In this document: piece by piece, positions 8,645 through 17,049 of the stretch
Position numbering within the stretch: position 1 is the stretch's first letter
Layout: each line of letters begins with the position of its first letter
DNA from: Microbacteriaceae bacterium
Lineage (GTDB): Bacteria > Actinomycetota > Actinomycetes > Actinomycetales > Microbacteriaceae
NCBI GenBank assembly: GCA_031177985.1
Contig: JAPSJW010000003.1
Span: forward strand, 248,001-312,000
Direction: 5' to 3'
Length of the DNA stretch: 64,000 bases
Made by a program: the position numbers and the translations under genes
The notes under the pieces: generated by a model
The model's input: the letters and a program-made list of their open reading frames with translations, nothing else
Database searches by the model: none
What the model was told of the DNA's origin: nothing

Positions 8645-10659
8645 GCGCGCTGCGGCGAGGCGAAGCCCCAGAGCGAGTCGGCGCGGCGCATCCGTCGCAC
8701 CCCGGCGGAGGCGAGCAGCACGCTCAGCAGGCCGAAGGCCGCGAGCGCGAGGGTGGACCCGACCACCGACCACACGTCAGCCCCGGCGAGGATGCCCTGG
8801 ATGGCGGCCACGCCGTGGGTGAGCGGCAGCAGCGGGCTGATCCACTGGAAGGGCTCGGCGAGCACCTCGATGGGGTAGAGCCCGCCGGTCGAGGTCAGCT
8901 GCACCGCGAGGAGGAGCAGCGAGAGGACGAGCCCCCCGCGGCCGAACCACACCGTGAGGAGGTAGTGGAACGCCGTGAACGAGAGTGCCATCACGAGGGC
9001 GACCGTGAGCGTCGCGGGAGCGAGCGCCCACGACGCTGAAAGGCCGACGTGCAGCAGAGCCGCCAGCAGCACGGCCTGTCCGACCGCGATCGGCAGGAGC
9101 CGACCGAGTCCCGCCCACACGACGCGACCGGTCGACGCCGAGGAGACGAGGGCGGCACGGGTCACCGGCCAGGCGACGAGGAACACGGCGAGCGCCCCCA
9201 GCCACAGCCCCAGCGGCACGAGCAGCGTCGCGACGATCTGCCCGATGTCGCTCACCTCGTTGTCGCGCTCCACCGCGAGGGCGACCGGATCGGCCGCCAC
9301 CTCCGTCGTGCGCTCCACGGTCGCCTCGTCGGTCGCCGGAACCTGCCCCGCACCCTCCTCGAGCCCCGTCGCGAGCTGATCCGCGCCCTCCGCGAGCTGA
9401 CCGGCGCCTCCGGCGGCGTCGCCCGCTCCTGCGGCGAGTGGGTCGAGCCCCGACGCGAGTTCCGACGCGCCGCTGCGCAGCCCCTCGGAGCCGTCGGAGA
9501 GCCGCGCGGCGCCGTTCGCGGAATCGCCCGCGCCGCCCGCGAGGCCGTCCAGACCGTCGACGAGGGCCCACCCGCCGGTGCGGAGCGCCTCCGATCCAGC
9601 GCTCGCCTGCGCCGCGCCCGCGGCCGCGTCGTCGATGCCCTGCTCGAGCTCGCCCAGCCCAGCCGCTCCCGTCGCGGCGCCGGCCAGCCCATCCGCGATC
9701 TGCTGGAGACCGGCTTTGACAGCCGGGTCGACGGCCGGATTCGCCTGGATGGCCTGGTTCAGCCCGGTCAGACCCTCGGACGAGGCTGCGAGGCCGTCGC
9801 CCAGCTCGCCGAGCCCGTCGGTCTCGGTCGACAGGGCCTGCAGCCCGCCGCTCAGCGCGTCGACACCCGCCGTGTAGGGGGCCACGCCCTCGGCGACGTA
9901 GGCGCGGGCGCCGCTCGCCGCATCCGTCGCCCCTGCCGAGAGCTGCTGCAGCCCGCCGGCGAGCTGATCGACGCCGTCGGTGTACTGGACGACGCCGTCG
10001 GCGAGGCCGTCGGCTCCCGTCGCGGCTTCGCCTGCACCGGAGGAGAGCTCGTCGAGCCCGCCCGACAGCTCCTCGGCACCCGCTGCGAGTCCCCCCGCTC
10101 CTTCGGCTGCGTCGCCGAGGGCAGTGCCGAGCTCCCCGAGGCCCGAGTAGAGCCCCGCGAGGTACTGCTGGGTGATCTGCTGGCCGAAGCTCGCCGACAG
10201 TCCCGAGCCGACCGCCTGCACGACGGCCCCCGTGAGGTAGGCGTGCGCGTCGTCGGTGCGGATCGACAGGTCGGCCTGAACCGGGTCCTCGCCCTGCGTG
10301 CTGAGGATCGAGCGGGAGAAGTCCTCGGGGATCTCGAGCACGGCGTAGATCTCGCCCCGCTCGAGCGCCTCCGCCGCGTCGTCGGTGTTCGTGACCATCC
10401 ACTCGAAGCCGGCGGATCCGCCGGTCAGCTCGGTGACCAGCTGTCGGCCGGCGAGCACCGGCTGCTCGGTGCCGTCGGGGGCGGTGGTCGTCACCATCTC
10501 GTCGTTGTTGACGACCGCGGCGGGAATCGTGTCGAGGCGGTCGTCCGCGTTGCCGATCGCGGTGACGAACAGCCCGGCGAAGACGAGCGGGACGAGGGTG
10601 AGCCCCGCCGCCGCGAGCAGGGCGCCGCGACGGCGACGGACGGGGGACGTGGCGGTCAT
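8641..10659 (-). CDS. YhgE/Pip-type membrane protein
   Basis: A 672-residue membrane protein with the YhgE/Pip layout: an N-terminal membrane segment, an extracytoplasmic region of about 450 residues, and five or six C-terminal membrane segments resembling ABC-2 permeases. The middle region (about 170-450) is built from repeated glycine/alanine-rich units such as GLDELSSGAGEAATGADGL, expected to be helical or coiled-coil. Family members include the phage-infection protein YhgE and EsaA; the transported substrate is unknown. Its ATG overlaps the stop of the upstream MMPL gene (ATGA), making it the last gene of a TetR-MMPL-YhgE operon. Confidence 0.87.
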   Translation of the reverse strand: MTATSPVRRRRGALLAAAGLTLVPLVFAGLFVTAIGNADDRLDTIPAAVVNNDEMVTTTAPDGTEQPVLAGRQLVTELTGGSAGFEWMVTNTDDAAEALERGEIYAVLEIPEDFSRSILSTQGEDPVQADLSIRTDDAHAYLTGAVVQAVGSGLSASFGQQITQQYLAGLYSGLGELGTALGDAAEGAGGLAAGAEELSGGLDELSSGAGEAATGADGLADGVVQYTDGVDQLAGGLQQLSAGATDAASGARAYVAEGVAPYTAGVDALSGGLQALSTETDGLGELGDGLAASSEGLTGLNQAIQANPAVDPAVKAGLQQIADGLAGAATGAAGLGELEQGIDDAAAGAAQASAGSEALRTGGWALVDGLDGLAGGAGDSANGAARLSDGSEGLRSGASELASGLDPLAAGAGDAAGGAGQLAEGADQLATGLEEGAGQVPATDEATVERTTEVAADPVALAVERDNEVSDIGQIVATLLVPLGLWLGALAVFLVAWPVTRAALVSSASTGRVVWAGLGRLLPIAVGQAVLLAALLHVGLSASWALAPATLTVALVMALSFTAFHYLLTVWFGRGGLVLSLLLLAVQLTSTGGLYPIEVLAEPFQWISPLLPLTHGVAAIQGILAGADVWSVVGSTLALAAFGLLSVLLASAGVRRMRRADSLWGFASPQRA

Positions 10660-13523
10660 CGAGTGCTGCCTTCCAGGCTGGCGGAGTTCAGGTCGAGGGT
10701 GATCACGCGGCGGCCGTGGCTGTCGGGCAGCCGCAACGTGCCGGGCGGGAGGTCGGTGCCGATAAAGAGGGTGGACGACGCGGGAGCCAGGGCGAGCACG
10801 GCAGCCGCGAACCGCTCCGCCTCGTCGCCGTCGACGGAGTCGGGCTGATCGAGCAGCACCACCGGCGTGCGCTCGGCGAGGGCGAGGGCCGCCAGCAGCA
10901 CCGCACGCTGGTACGAGGTGAGCGACCCGACGGGCGTCGCCGGAGTGAGGCGGATGCCGCCGAGCGCGGCGTCGAGGCGCCGCATCCAGTCGCCGGTCTC
11001 CCTGCGTCGGCCGCCGACGAGGGCGAGCCGCTCTGCGAGCAGCTCCCCCACTGTCACGCCGTGGTCGGCGGGAGGCGAGCCGAGATCCGCCAGTGCCACG
11101 AGACGCATGGCGCGCTCCGCGTCGGACGGGAGCGGATGCCCCAGCACGTGCGCGCGGCCGGAGAGCGGCCCGAGGCGACCGGAGAGCGTCGCGGCCATCA
11201 GCCTGCGGTCGACGGCCTCGCCAGAGGCGAGCACGAGCGACCCGGCTGGGACGGAGAGGGAGATGGGGCCGACAGCGCGCTCCGGGGATCCGGCGACGAG
11301 CTCCTGGGCACCGACCGCTTCACCCTGCCGCGAAAGCGCCCAGTCGACCGCCTCGCGGTGGTGCCGCAGCTCCTCGCCCTCGATGTCGACATTGGGCAGC
11401 AGTCGGGCCAGCCATCGCGGAGTCCACCACGCCCGTCGCCCGAGGAGTGCCATGACGGCGGGGACGAGCGTCATGCGTACGAGGAACGCGTCGAACGCGA
11501 TGCCGACGGCGAGGCCGAGGGCGATCGACTTGATCGTGCCTGCTCCCTCGGGCACGAAGGCGAAGAAGACGAAGAACATGATGAGGGCCGCCGCCGTGAC
11601 AACCCTGGCCCCGTTGCCGAAGCCGCGCTCGACGGCGAGCCGTGCGTCCCCGGTGCGGACATACTCCTCCCGCATGCCCGAGACGAGGAACACCTCGTAG
11701 TCCATGGCGAGGCCGAACAGCACGGCCATCAGCAGGATCGGCATGAAGCTCAGCACCGGGCCGGTCTGCTCGACGTGCAGCAGGTCGGCGAACCAGCCCC
11801 ACTGGAACACCGCGACGACGACGCCGAACGAGGCGACGACCGAGAGCAGGAACCCGGCCGCTGCCTTGAGCGGCACGAGCACCGAGCGGAACACGATCAT
11901 GAGCAGCACGATCGACAGCCCGACGACGATCACGCCGAACGGCAGCAGAGCGGCCCCCAAACGATTCGAGATGTCGATGCCGACCGCGGTCGTGCCCGTC
12001 ACGGCGATCGGGGTGTCGTAGTCCTCCTCGATCGCCGGAGCGAGATCGCGGATCGCCTCGACGAGCTGCTTCGTCTCCTCGGAGTCTGGCGCGCTCGCGG
12101 GCACCACGCGGATGATCGCCGTGTCGAGCGTCGCATCGGGGATGCCCTGGCTGACGTAGTCGACGTCGTCCAGCGCCTCGAACTCGGCGGCGATGTCCTC
12201 CAGGTCCTCGAGCACGTCGACCGTCTGGGTGATGTCGACCGCGATCACGAGAGGACCGTTGTGCCCGGCTCCGAAGCCCTCGTCGATCAGGTCGAAGGCC
12301 TCTCGCTGGGTCGACCCCTCGGGCTCCGAGCCGTTGTCGGGAAGCGAGAGCTGCAGCTGGAGCGCCGGCACCGCGAGGGTGCCGAGCACGGCGAGCACTC
12401 CCACGGTCGCGAGCACCGGGTGCTTCAGCACACCGCGCACCCAGCGGATGCCCGCCGTCGGCTTCGCGTCCTCGCCTGCGACCGCCCTGCGGTGCGCTCG
12501 GGAGCCGGGCTTCGGCGCCATCCGCCCCTTGAGGAGCCCGAGGAAGGCGGGAAGGAGCGTCGTCGCCACGCCGATAGCGACGAGCACCGCGAACGCCGCG
12601 CCGATGCCCATCACGGAGAGGAACGGGATGCCGACGACGAGCAGCCCGAGCAGCGCGATGATGACGGTCACGCCCGCGAAGAGGACGGCGCTGCCTGCCG
12701 TGCCCACGGCCATCGCGGTGCTCTCCTCGGGATCCTCGCCCCGGGCGAGCTGGTTGCGGTGCCGCGACAGGATGAAGAGCGAGTAGTCGATGCCGACGGC
12801 GAGCCCGATCATCAGCGCGAGCAGCGGCGCGGTGCTCGACACGGTCGTGAAGGCGGTGACCCCGGTGATCCCTCCGATCACGACCCCCACCCCGACGAGC
12901 GCCGACAGGATCGGCATGCCGGCCGCGACGAGCGAGCCGAAGGTGACGAAGAGCACGACTCCCGCGAAGACGACTCCGAGCGCCTCCGTGATCGTGATGC
13001 CGAAGGTGTTGTCCTGGAAGACCTGGCCGCCGTACTCGACCCGCAACCCGGCGTCCTCGCCGATCTCCGCCGTGGCGGTGAGCTCCTCGAGGGTTCCCTC
13101 GGTGATGTCGGTGGAGGGCCCGTCGAACTGGACGGAGACGATCGCCATCGAGCCGTCCTCTGCGACGGCGTCTCCTGCGTACTCGTCGAACGGTCCGATC
13201 GCGGAGTCGACCTGGTCGACCTCGGCGAGCGCCGCCACGAGGTCGTCGATCGCGGGCCGGAAGCGCTCGTCCTCGATATCCTCGCCGTCCGGCGCGACGA
13301 CCACCGCCTGGGCGCTCGCCCCCGCCACCTGCGGGAAGACGGCCTCGAGGCGGTCGAGCGCCTCCTGTGACTCGGTGCCCGGGATCTCGAACGACTCCTG
13401 GGTCTGCCCGCCGAGCGCGAACCCGCCGCCTGCGATGCCGACGAGCAGGACGAGCCACACCGAGAGGACGAGCCAGGCGCGACGGTAGGAGAACCGGCCG
13501 AGCCGGTAGAGGAGGGTTGCCAC
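10656..13523 (-). CDS. MMPL-family transporter with fused degenerate ABC-ATPase-like domain
   Basis: Residues 1 to about 700 form a complete MMPL/RND exporter: two repeats, each with a membrane segment, an external domain and a five-helix bundle, containing GIDYSLFILSRHR in the first and AMDYEVFLVSGMREEY in the second. From about residue 725 the protein continues for some 230 residues with ABC-ATPase features: a recognisable Walker B (PVVLLDQPDS) preceded by a signature-like helix (LTSYQRAVLLAALALAERT). The Walker A position reads LASGEAVDRRL, without the GxxGxGKS loop, so ATP hydrolysis is doubtful. The GTG start has AGGAG 8 bases upstream. Usual MMPL proteins end at about 700-750 residues. 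Confidence 0.9.
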   Translation of the reverse strand: MATLLYRLGRFSYRRAWLVLSVWLVLLVGIAGGGFALGGQTQESFEIPGTESQEALDRLEAVFPQVAGASAQAVVVAPDGEDIEDERFRPAIDDLVAALAEVDQVDSAIGPFDEYAGDAVAEDGSMAIVSVQFDGPSTDITEGTLEELTATAEIGEDAGLRVEYGGQVFQDNTFGITITEALGVVFAGVVLFVTFGSLVAAGMPILSALVGVGVVIGGITGVTAFTTVSSTAPLLALMIGLAVGIDYSLFILSRHRNQLARGEDPEESTAMAVGTAGSAVLFAGVTVIIALLGLLVVGIPFLSVMGIGAAFAVLVAIGVATTLLPAFLGLLKGRMAPKPGSRAHRRAVAGEDAKPTAGIRWVRGVLKHPVLATVGVLAVLGTLAVPALQLQLSLPDNGSEPEGSTQREAFDLIDEGFGAGHNGPLVIAVDITQTVDVLEDLEDIAAEFEALDDVDYVSQGIPDATLDTAIIRVVPASAPDSEETKQLVEAIRDLAPAIEEDYDTPIAVTGTTAVGIDISNRLGAALLPFGVIVVGLSIVLLMIVFRSVLVPLKAAAGFLLSVVASFGVVVAVFQWGWFADLLHVEQTGPVLSFMPILLMAVLFGLAMDYEVFLVSGMREEYVRTGDARLAVERGFGNGARVVTAAALIMFFVFFAFVPEGAGTIKSIALGLAVGIAFDAFLVRMTLVPAVMALLGRRAWWTPRWLARLLPNVDIEGEELRHHREAVDWALSRQGEAVGAQELVAGSPERAVGPISLSVPAGSLVLASGEAVDRRLMAATLSGRLGPLSGRAHVLGHPLPSDAERAMRLVALADLGSPPADHGVTVGELLAERLALVGGRRRETGDWMRRLDAALGGIRLTPATPVGSLTSYQRAVLLAALALAERTPVVLLDQPDSVDGDEAERFAAAVLALAPASSTLFIGTDLPPGTLRLPDSHGRRVITLDLNSASLEGSTR

Positions 13524-13533
13524 GAAGGGACTC

Positions 13534-14103
13534 CTAGCGGGGGACGGAGGCGGGAACGAGGAGCTCGGTCATGATCGCGACGAGAGCGTCCCTGGTCTCG
13601 TCGGGCTGAAGAACGGTGCGGGTCGCGGCGACCTCGTCGAAGGTCTCGGCGACGGTGAGCATGTACGCGGAGCCCGCGAGCGCCATGCCGAAGCGCATCG
13701 AGTCCTGCACGGATGCCGCTTCGCCGAAGAACTCCGCCAGCCGGGCGACGAGACGGTTGGCGCGCCGGACGACAGGGACGTCGACGAGCGCCCTGCCCTG
13801 ATTGATGAAGATGTGCAGCTCGTTGCGGTGCTCGAGCAGGAAGTCGACGAAGTCGACGATGAACGCCCTCCGGTCGAGCGCTTCCAGGCCGCGCTCGAGC
13901 AGCCCGTCGACCAGCCCCTCGAGCCGGTCGATCGCCGGACCGATGGCGGCTTCGAGCAGCGCCTCCTTGGAGGCGTAGTGGTAGAGCACGCTCGACTTGG
14001 ACAGCCCCGCCAGCTCGGCGATGCGCTGCAGCGATGTCGCGCTGTACCCGGCGCGCGAGAACTCGGCGAGAGCGATGCGGCGGAGATCGGCGGAGCTGGA
14101 CAC
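13534..14103 (-). CDS. TetR-family transcriptional regulator
   Basis: A 189-residue TetR-type repressor with an N-terminal helix-turn-helix (LQRIAELAGLSKSSVLYHYA) and a C-terminal ligand domain. The GTG at 14103 (VSSSADLRRI) is preferred because a longer frame to 14163 would translate the operator palindromes into a DRSVRADRSVR stretch. It lies 10 bases upstream of the MMPL gene on the same strand, so it most likely controls its own operon with the MMPL and YhgE-like exporter genes. The inducer is unknown; lipophilic drugs or envelope lipids would suit the exporter type. Confidence 0.88.
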   Translation of the reverse strand: MSSSADLRRIALAEFSRAGYSATSLQRIAELAGLSKSSVLYHYASKEALLEAAIGPAIDRLEGLVDGLLERGLEALDRRAFIVDFVDFLLEHRNELHIFINQGRALVDVPVVRRANRLVARLAEFFGEAASVQDSMRFGMALAGSAYMLTVAETFDEVAATRTVLQPDETRDALVAIMTELLVPASVPR

Positions 14104-14116
14104 TCTCCGATGATGC

Positions 14117-14150
14117 CTGACCGATCGGTCAGCCCTGACCGATCGGTCAG
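14117..14150. promoter_or_regulatory. double TetR operator
   Basis: Two identical 16-bp perfect palindromes, CTGACCGATCGGTCAG, lie at 14117-14132 and 14135-14150, centre to centre 18 bp. They sit 14 bases upstream of the TetR GTG, where they would cover its -35 region; a weak CATCAT -10-like element follows. The 18-bp spacing would let two dimers bind on nearly the same DNA face. The TGACCGNTCGGTCA core is typical for TetR repressors. Confidence 0.85.
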
Positions 14151-14211
14151 GAGTTGCCAGCACACTCCCAGCGAACGTCGCAAGAGGGTGGGCATCCGGG
14201 CGGGTGCTGAC

Positions 14212-14217
14212 TACCGT
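14212..14217 (+). promoter_or_regulatory. -10 element for the 63-residue membrane protein (leaderless)
   Basis: TACCGT followed by 6 bases and the GTG at 14224. No Shine-Dalgarno sequence is present. Confidence 0.55.
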
Positions 14218-14223
14218 TGACCC

Positions 14224-14415
14224 GTGCGCAGATTCCAGTTCCTCACACAGATCATCGGATCCCTGTTCGGCGGCTGGACCGTCCTGCAGTCCACCCGCAA
14301 GGGCCCCCGCGACTGGCGCCTGATCCTCATGTGGGTCAGCTGGGCGGCCACGCTCGCCATCGCCATCGGCTCCGTGGTCAAGGAGCAGCAGGACGGCACG
14401 GGGATCAAGGGCTGA
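14224..14415 (+). CDS. small conserved membrane protein
   Basis: A 63-residue protein with a basic N-terminus (MRRFQFLTQIIGSLFGGW) and one membrane segment around residues 34-50 (LILMWVSWAATLAIAIGSV). No family function is known to me. The GTG start follows a -10-like element by 6 bases. Its TGA overlaps the ATG of the next gene (TGATG), so the two small genes are co-translated. It diverges from the TetR gene, but the operators lie about 75 bases upstream of it. Confidence 0.7.
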   Translation: MRRFQFLTQIIGSLFGGWTVLQSTRKGPRDWRLILMWVSWAATLAIAIGSVVKEQQDGTGIKG

Positions 14416-14969
14416 TGTTCGACTTCGGAGACGGCGACCGCCACTGGGGCGGCTGGCTCGCCCACCTGATCAGCACCATCACGACGGGGCTCTTCGCCCT
14501 CCTCGCCTTCCTCGTCACGGTCGGGGTGCTCGTGCTGCTCGTGCGATTCCTGCTCGTCGGCACGAAGGCGGCGCAGCTCTACATCGACCAGCACAAGCCT
14601 CAGGAGCCCGCGCCGCGCGATCGGCCGGCGCCTGACACGGCGCCCGACGCCCCCACCACAGGATCGGCCGCTCCGGCGTACGCCCCCGACGGACCCGAGG
14701 CGGCAGCTCCGCCGAGCACCGAGTACGTGCCCCCGGCACCGGTCCCGGCATCGGGCGCCGTCCCGGCACCGGGCGCCGTCCCGGCGGCGGAGGCCGCGCC
14801 TCCCGCTGGCACGGTCGACGGTCCGGATACCGCAGCGCCCGAGACGACGTCGGCTGCCGAGGCGACCCCCGACCCGACCAAGCAGTTGCCGACCGCCGAG
14901 ACCGAGCGACTGCCCCGCACGCGCGCCCCGCGGGCGCCGCGCAAACCTCGCACTCCGCCGACCGAGTAG
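14415..14969 (+). CDS. membrane-anchored alanine/proline-rich protein
   Basis: A 184-residue protein with one membrane segment near residues 18-45 (LISTITTGLFALLAFLVTVG) followed by a long low-complexity tail rich in Ala, Pro, Thr and Glu, ending with a basic RTRAPRAPRKPR motif. The tail contains the repeat PAPVPASGAVPAPGAVPA. It is not recognised as a named family. The ATG shares a base with the stop of the preceding small membrane protein. An extended or periplasmic tail is an inference from composition. Confidence 0.7.
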   Translation: MFDFGDGDRHWGGWLAHLISTITTGLFALLAFLVTVGVLVLLVRFLLVGTKAAQLYIDQHKPQEPAPRDRPAPDTAPDAPTTGSAAPAYAPDGPEAAAPPSTEYVPPAPVPASGAVPAPGAVPAAEAAPPAGTVDGPDTAAPETTSAAEATPDPTKQLPTAETERLPRTRAPRAPRKPRTPPTE

Positions 14970-14980
14970 TCCAGAACTCA

Positions 14981-15021
14981 CTCGTCCCTGCCCGCGACCT
15001 CCCGTCGCGGCCCGGGATGAG
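14981..15021. terminator. bidirectional hairpin between convergent genes
   Basis: Inner stem CGCGAC/GTCGCG with a 5-base loop, extended by CTCGTCCC pairing with GGGATGAG (one mismatch). It lies between two convergent stop codons. There is no T-tract, so the efficiency is uncertain. Confidence 0.55.
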
Positions 15022-15050
15022 CACGGCGAGCTGCCTGCGACCGGGCCGGC

Positions 15051-15566
15051 CTAGGCGCCGGCGCTGTCGTGGAGGAACGACCGGAGGTCGGGCCAGGACG
15101 CTGCGAGACCCGGATGCAGGGGAAGCGCGTCGACCTCGTCGAGCGGCACCCAGCGCAGGTCGTCGCTCTCGGCATCCGTGATCACGGGGGCGAACGGATG
15201 CTCGGTGCGGCCGACGACGGTGGTGTACGACCAGTAGCCGAGGTCGCGCACGAACTCGCCGAGCACCTCGACCGCCCCGATCGGGATCCCCGCCTCCTCG
15301 TGCGCCTCACGCAGCGCGGCGTCACGCGCCGATTCGCCTGCCTTGCGCGCACCACCGGGGAGACCCCAGGTGCCGCCGAAGTGACTCCAGCCGACCCTCA
15401 GCTGCAGCAGAACGCCGGTGCCCGGGGCGACGATCAGCATCCCGGCAGCGCCGTACGTGCCCCAGAACCGCCCGTTCGGCCCATCGACCCAGGCGTCGCC
15501 GCTGCCGAGGGGACGCCGCTGCAGGTCCGGCAGCCGGATCGTCTCGGGCACCGGGTCGTCGCTCAC
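15051..15566 (-). CDS. NUDIX hydrolase
   Basis: A 171-residue NUDIX protein with a complete catalytic box: GARKAGE, a 7-residue spacer, then REAHEEAGI, matching GX5EX7REUXEEXGU. Such enzymes cleave nucleoside diphosphate derivatives; the substrate here is not predictable. The GTG at 15566 (VSDDPVPETIRLP) is chosen over an upstream ATG because the extra residues are arginine-rich and unlike the rest. It is a single gene, divergent from the GTLYYG protein gene. Confidence 0.87.
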   Translation of the reverse strand: MSDDPVPETIRLPDLQRRPLGSGDAWVDGPNGRFWGTYGAAGMLIVAPGTGVLLQLRVGWSHFGGTWGLPGGARKAGESARDAALREAHEEAGIPIGAVEVLGEFVRDLGYWSYTTVVGRTEHPFAPVITDAESDDLRWVPLDEVDALPLHPGLAASWPDLRSFLHDSAGA

Positions 15567-15685
15567 CGTTCCAGCCTGACATACCCGGTCGGGAGTCGTC
15601 CGGTGCATCCGCCCGCGATTGGCGGCCTTCCGGGCGCGCTGTCATCATGGTTGTCGCTCGCTGCTCCAGGCTCGAAAGGACGGGT

Positions 15686-16042
15686 GTGGGAACCCTCTAC
15701 TACGGCGCCTCGCGGTTGGAGGTCTCCTTCGACGACCGCGCTCTCGCCCACCTGCAGGTCGTCATCGCCGCGAAGCTCCGACGCGGCGAGCCCTTCGCGA
15801 TGTCCTGGAAGGACGACCCTGCCATCGGCGACGGCCGCAGCACCATCTGGCTGCACCCGGGCGTCGAGCTCCACTTCAAGTACTCCGGCTCGCGACCGCC
15901 CGCTCTCAACCGGGCCTGGCTCGACGCGCTCGCTCAGAGTTCGAACTCGACTGGCGGCCTCTACCTCCTCGACGAGGGGTCCCTCACGGCGCCGCCCGAG
16001 AGCATCGGAAGCAACGGTCACGCCGGTAGCGCCGGCTCCTAG
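15686..16042 (+). CDS. short GTLYYG protein (Microbacteriaceae family, often mislabelled DNA ligase)
   Basis: A 118-residue soluble protein beginning VGTLYYGASRLEVSFDD, with conserved-looking SWKDD, STIWLHPG and GSRPPALNRAWLDAL segments. From memory, similar short proteins occur in several copies per Microbacteriaceae genome and are sometimes annotated as ATP-dependent DNA ligase; no ligase catalytic lysine motif or nucleotidyltransferase domain is present. The GTG start is supported by AAAGGA 6 bases upstream. The function is unknown. Its stop shares CTAG (16039-16042) with the convergent membrane protein gene. Confidence 0.8.
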   Translation: MGTLYYGASRLEVSFDDRALAHLQVVIAAKLRRGEPFAMSWKDDPAIGDGRSTIWLHPGVELHFKYSGSRPPALNRAWLDALAQSSNSTGGLYLLDEGSLTAPPESIGSNGHAGSAGS

Positions 16043-16701
16043 GCGCCGGTCTCGTCATAGGGCGCGGCGACCGGCTTCGACTGCGACGATGCCCGCTGGC
16101 GCAGGTACACCGTCGCCCACACGATGACGGCGACGACCATGAACTCGCTCTGCCAGTTCTGGAACGACTCGAACCAGAACTGACTGATGCCGAGGTACTC
16201 CCAGGCCGACACAGGAGGCTCGCCGTGCTGCGCCTGCTCCTCGCTGTACGCGGCAGCGCCCCCCACCGCGTGCCCGACCACGGAGAGGAGGAAGAGCACG
16301 AGGAAGAGGATCGAGAGCGAGTTCTCGTAGACCTTGAGCACCATGCCGCCGCGACGCACAGGCCACGGCGCCCGCGGGTCGTCTGCCTTGTCGCGCGGGT
16401 CCTCATCCTGCGGGGCGGGCTCGTCGATCGGCTTCGACTCGGCCGAGCCCTTCTGGAAGAGAAAGGCGGTGAGCACGACGTACATGCCCATCTGCAGGAA
16501 CTCGCTCTCCCAGTTCTCGAAGGTCGCCTCGAAGAACTCCCCCGTGCCGAAGAACTGCGGGAAGGCGATCGGGCTCTGCCCGTGCGAGAGCTGCTCCTCG
16601 TTGTAGGTGTACCAGCCGGTGATGGCCATCCCACCCCAGAAGAACAGGAACAGGAACAGGTTGACGATCAGCAGGCTGTTGTCCTTGACCCACCTCGGCA
16701 T
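16039..16701 (-). CDS. internally duplicated membrane protein (DUF6766-like)
   Basis: A 220-residue protein with four predicted membrane segments arranged as two similar halves. Each half has NSL followed by a hydrophobic segment, a YNEEQLSHGQSP / YSEEQAQHGEPP loop, a FENWESEFLQ / FQNWQSEFMV motif, a second membrane segment, and a hydrophilic end with ESKP / QSKP. This matches what I recall of DUF6766. The function is unknown. GGGGAG lies 5 bases upstream of the ATG at 16701; longer upstream frames are not supported. Confidence 0.82.
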   Translation of the reverse strand: MPRWVKDNSLLIVNLFLFLFFWGGMAITGWYTYNEEQLSHGQSPIAFPQFFGTGEFFEATFENWESEFLQMGMYVVLTAFLFQKGSAESKPIDEPAPQDEDPRDKADDPRAPWPVRRGGMVLKVYENSLSILFLVLFLLSVVGHAVGGAAAYSEEQAQHGEPPVSAWEYLGISQFWFESFQNWQSEFMVVAVIVWATVYLRQRASSQSKPVAAPYDETGA

Positions 16702-16741
16702 GGCACTCCCCCATCGACGCGTACTTCGGCGTCCGCCGACG

Positions 16742-16936
16742 CTACTCCCCCTCGTCGGGCTCGCCCGGTCGCACCGCCGCTGTATCGGCGACATCGATGC
16801 GGGTGACCCCGTCCTCCTTTTCCGTCACCGTGATCCGCGGCGCCTCGTCGGCGTTCGTCGACCCCGATGCGCGGCGCAGCTGATCGTGGCGCTTCTCGTC
16901 GTCGTCCATCTCTCCGGTGTTCGCGATGCCGTCCAT
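16742..16936 (-). CDS. small acidic protein, hypothetical
   Basis: A 64-residue acidic frame (MDGIANTGEMDDDEKRHDQL...) with the strong third-position G/C bias of real genes here and a plausible beta-like ITVTEKEDGVTRIDV stretch. It ends 40 bases before the duplicated membrane protein gene on the same strand, so it may be co-transcribed. No Shine-Dalgarno sequence is evident and no family is recognised. It could also be a chance frame. Confidence 0.5.
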   Translation of the reverse strand: MDGIANTGEMDDDEKRHDQLRRASGSTNADEAPRITVTEKEDGVTRIDVADTAAVRPGEPDEGE

Positions 16937-17049
16937 AGTCCAACGCTGGCAGAACCGTCGTGCCGGCTCCAGCGCTTGACGTCCCGCTCCCGCTCAGGCT
17001 CTCGTGGAACCAGCGCGAATGTCGGTGGTCGATGAGACGCTCGAAGCAC

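Noticed and set aside
10716-13370. An 884-codon plus-strand open frame across the MMPL gene
   Set aside because: It is antisense to a clear transporter; the peptide is Arg/Glu/Asp/His-rich low-complexity sequence.
15686-16042. Annotation of the GTLYYG protein as an ATP-dependent DNA ligase
   Set aside because: The 118 residues lack the KxDG motif and any nucleotidyltransferase or OB domain.
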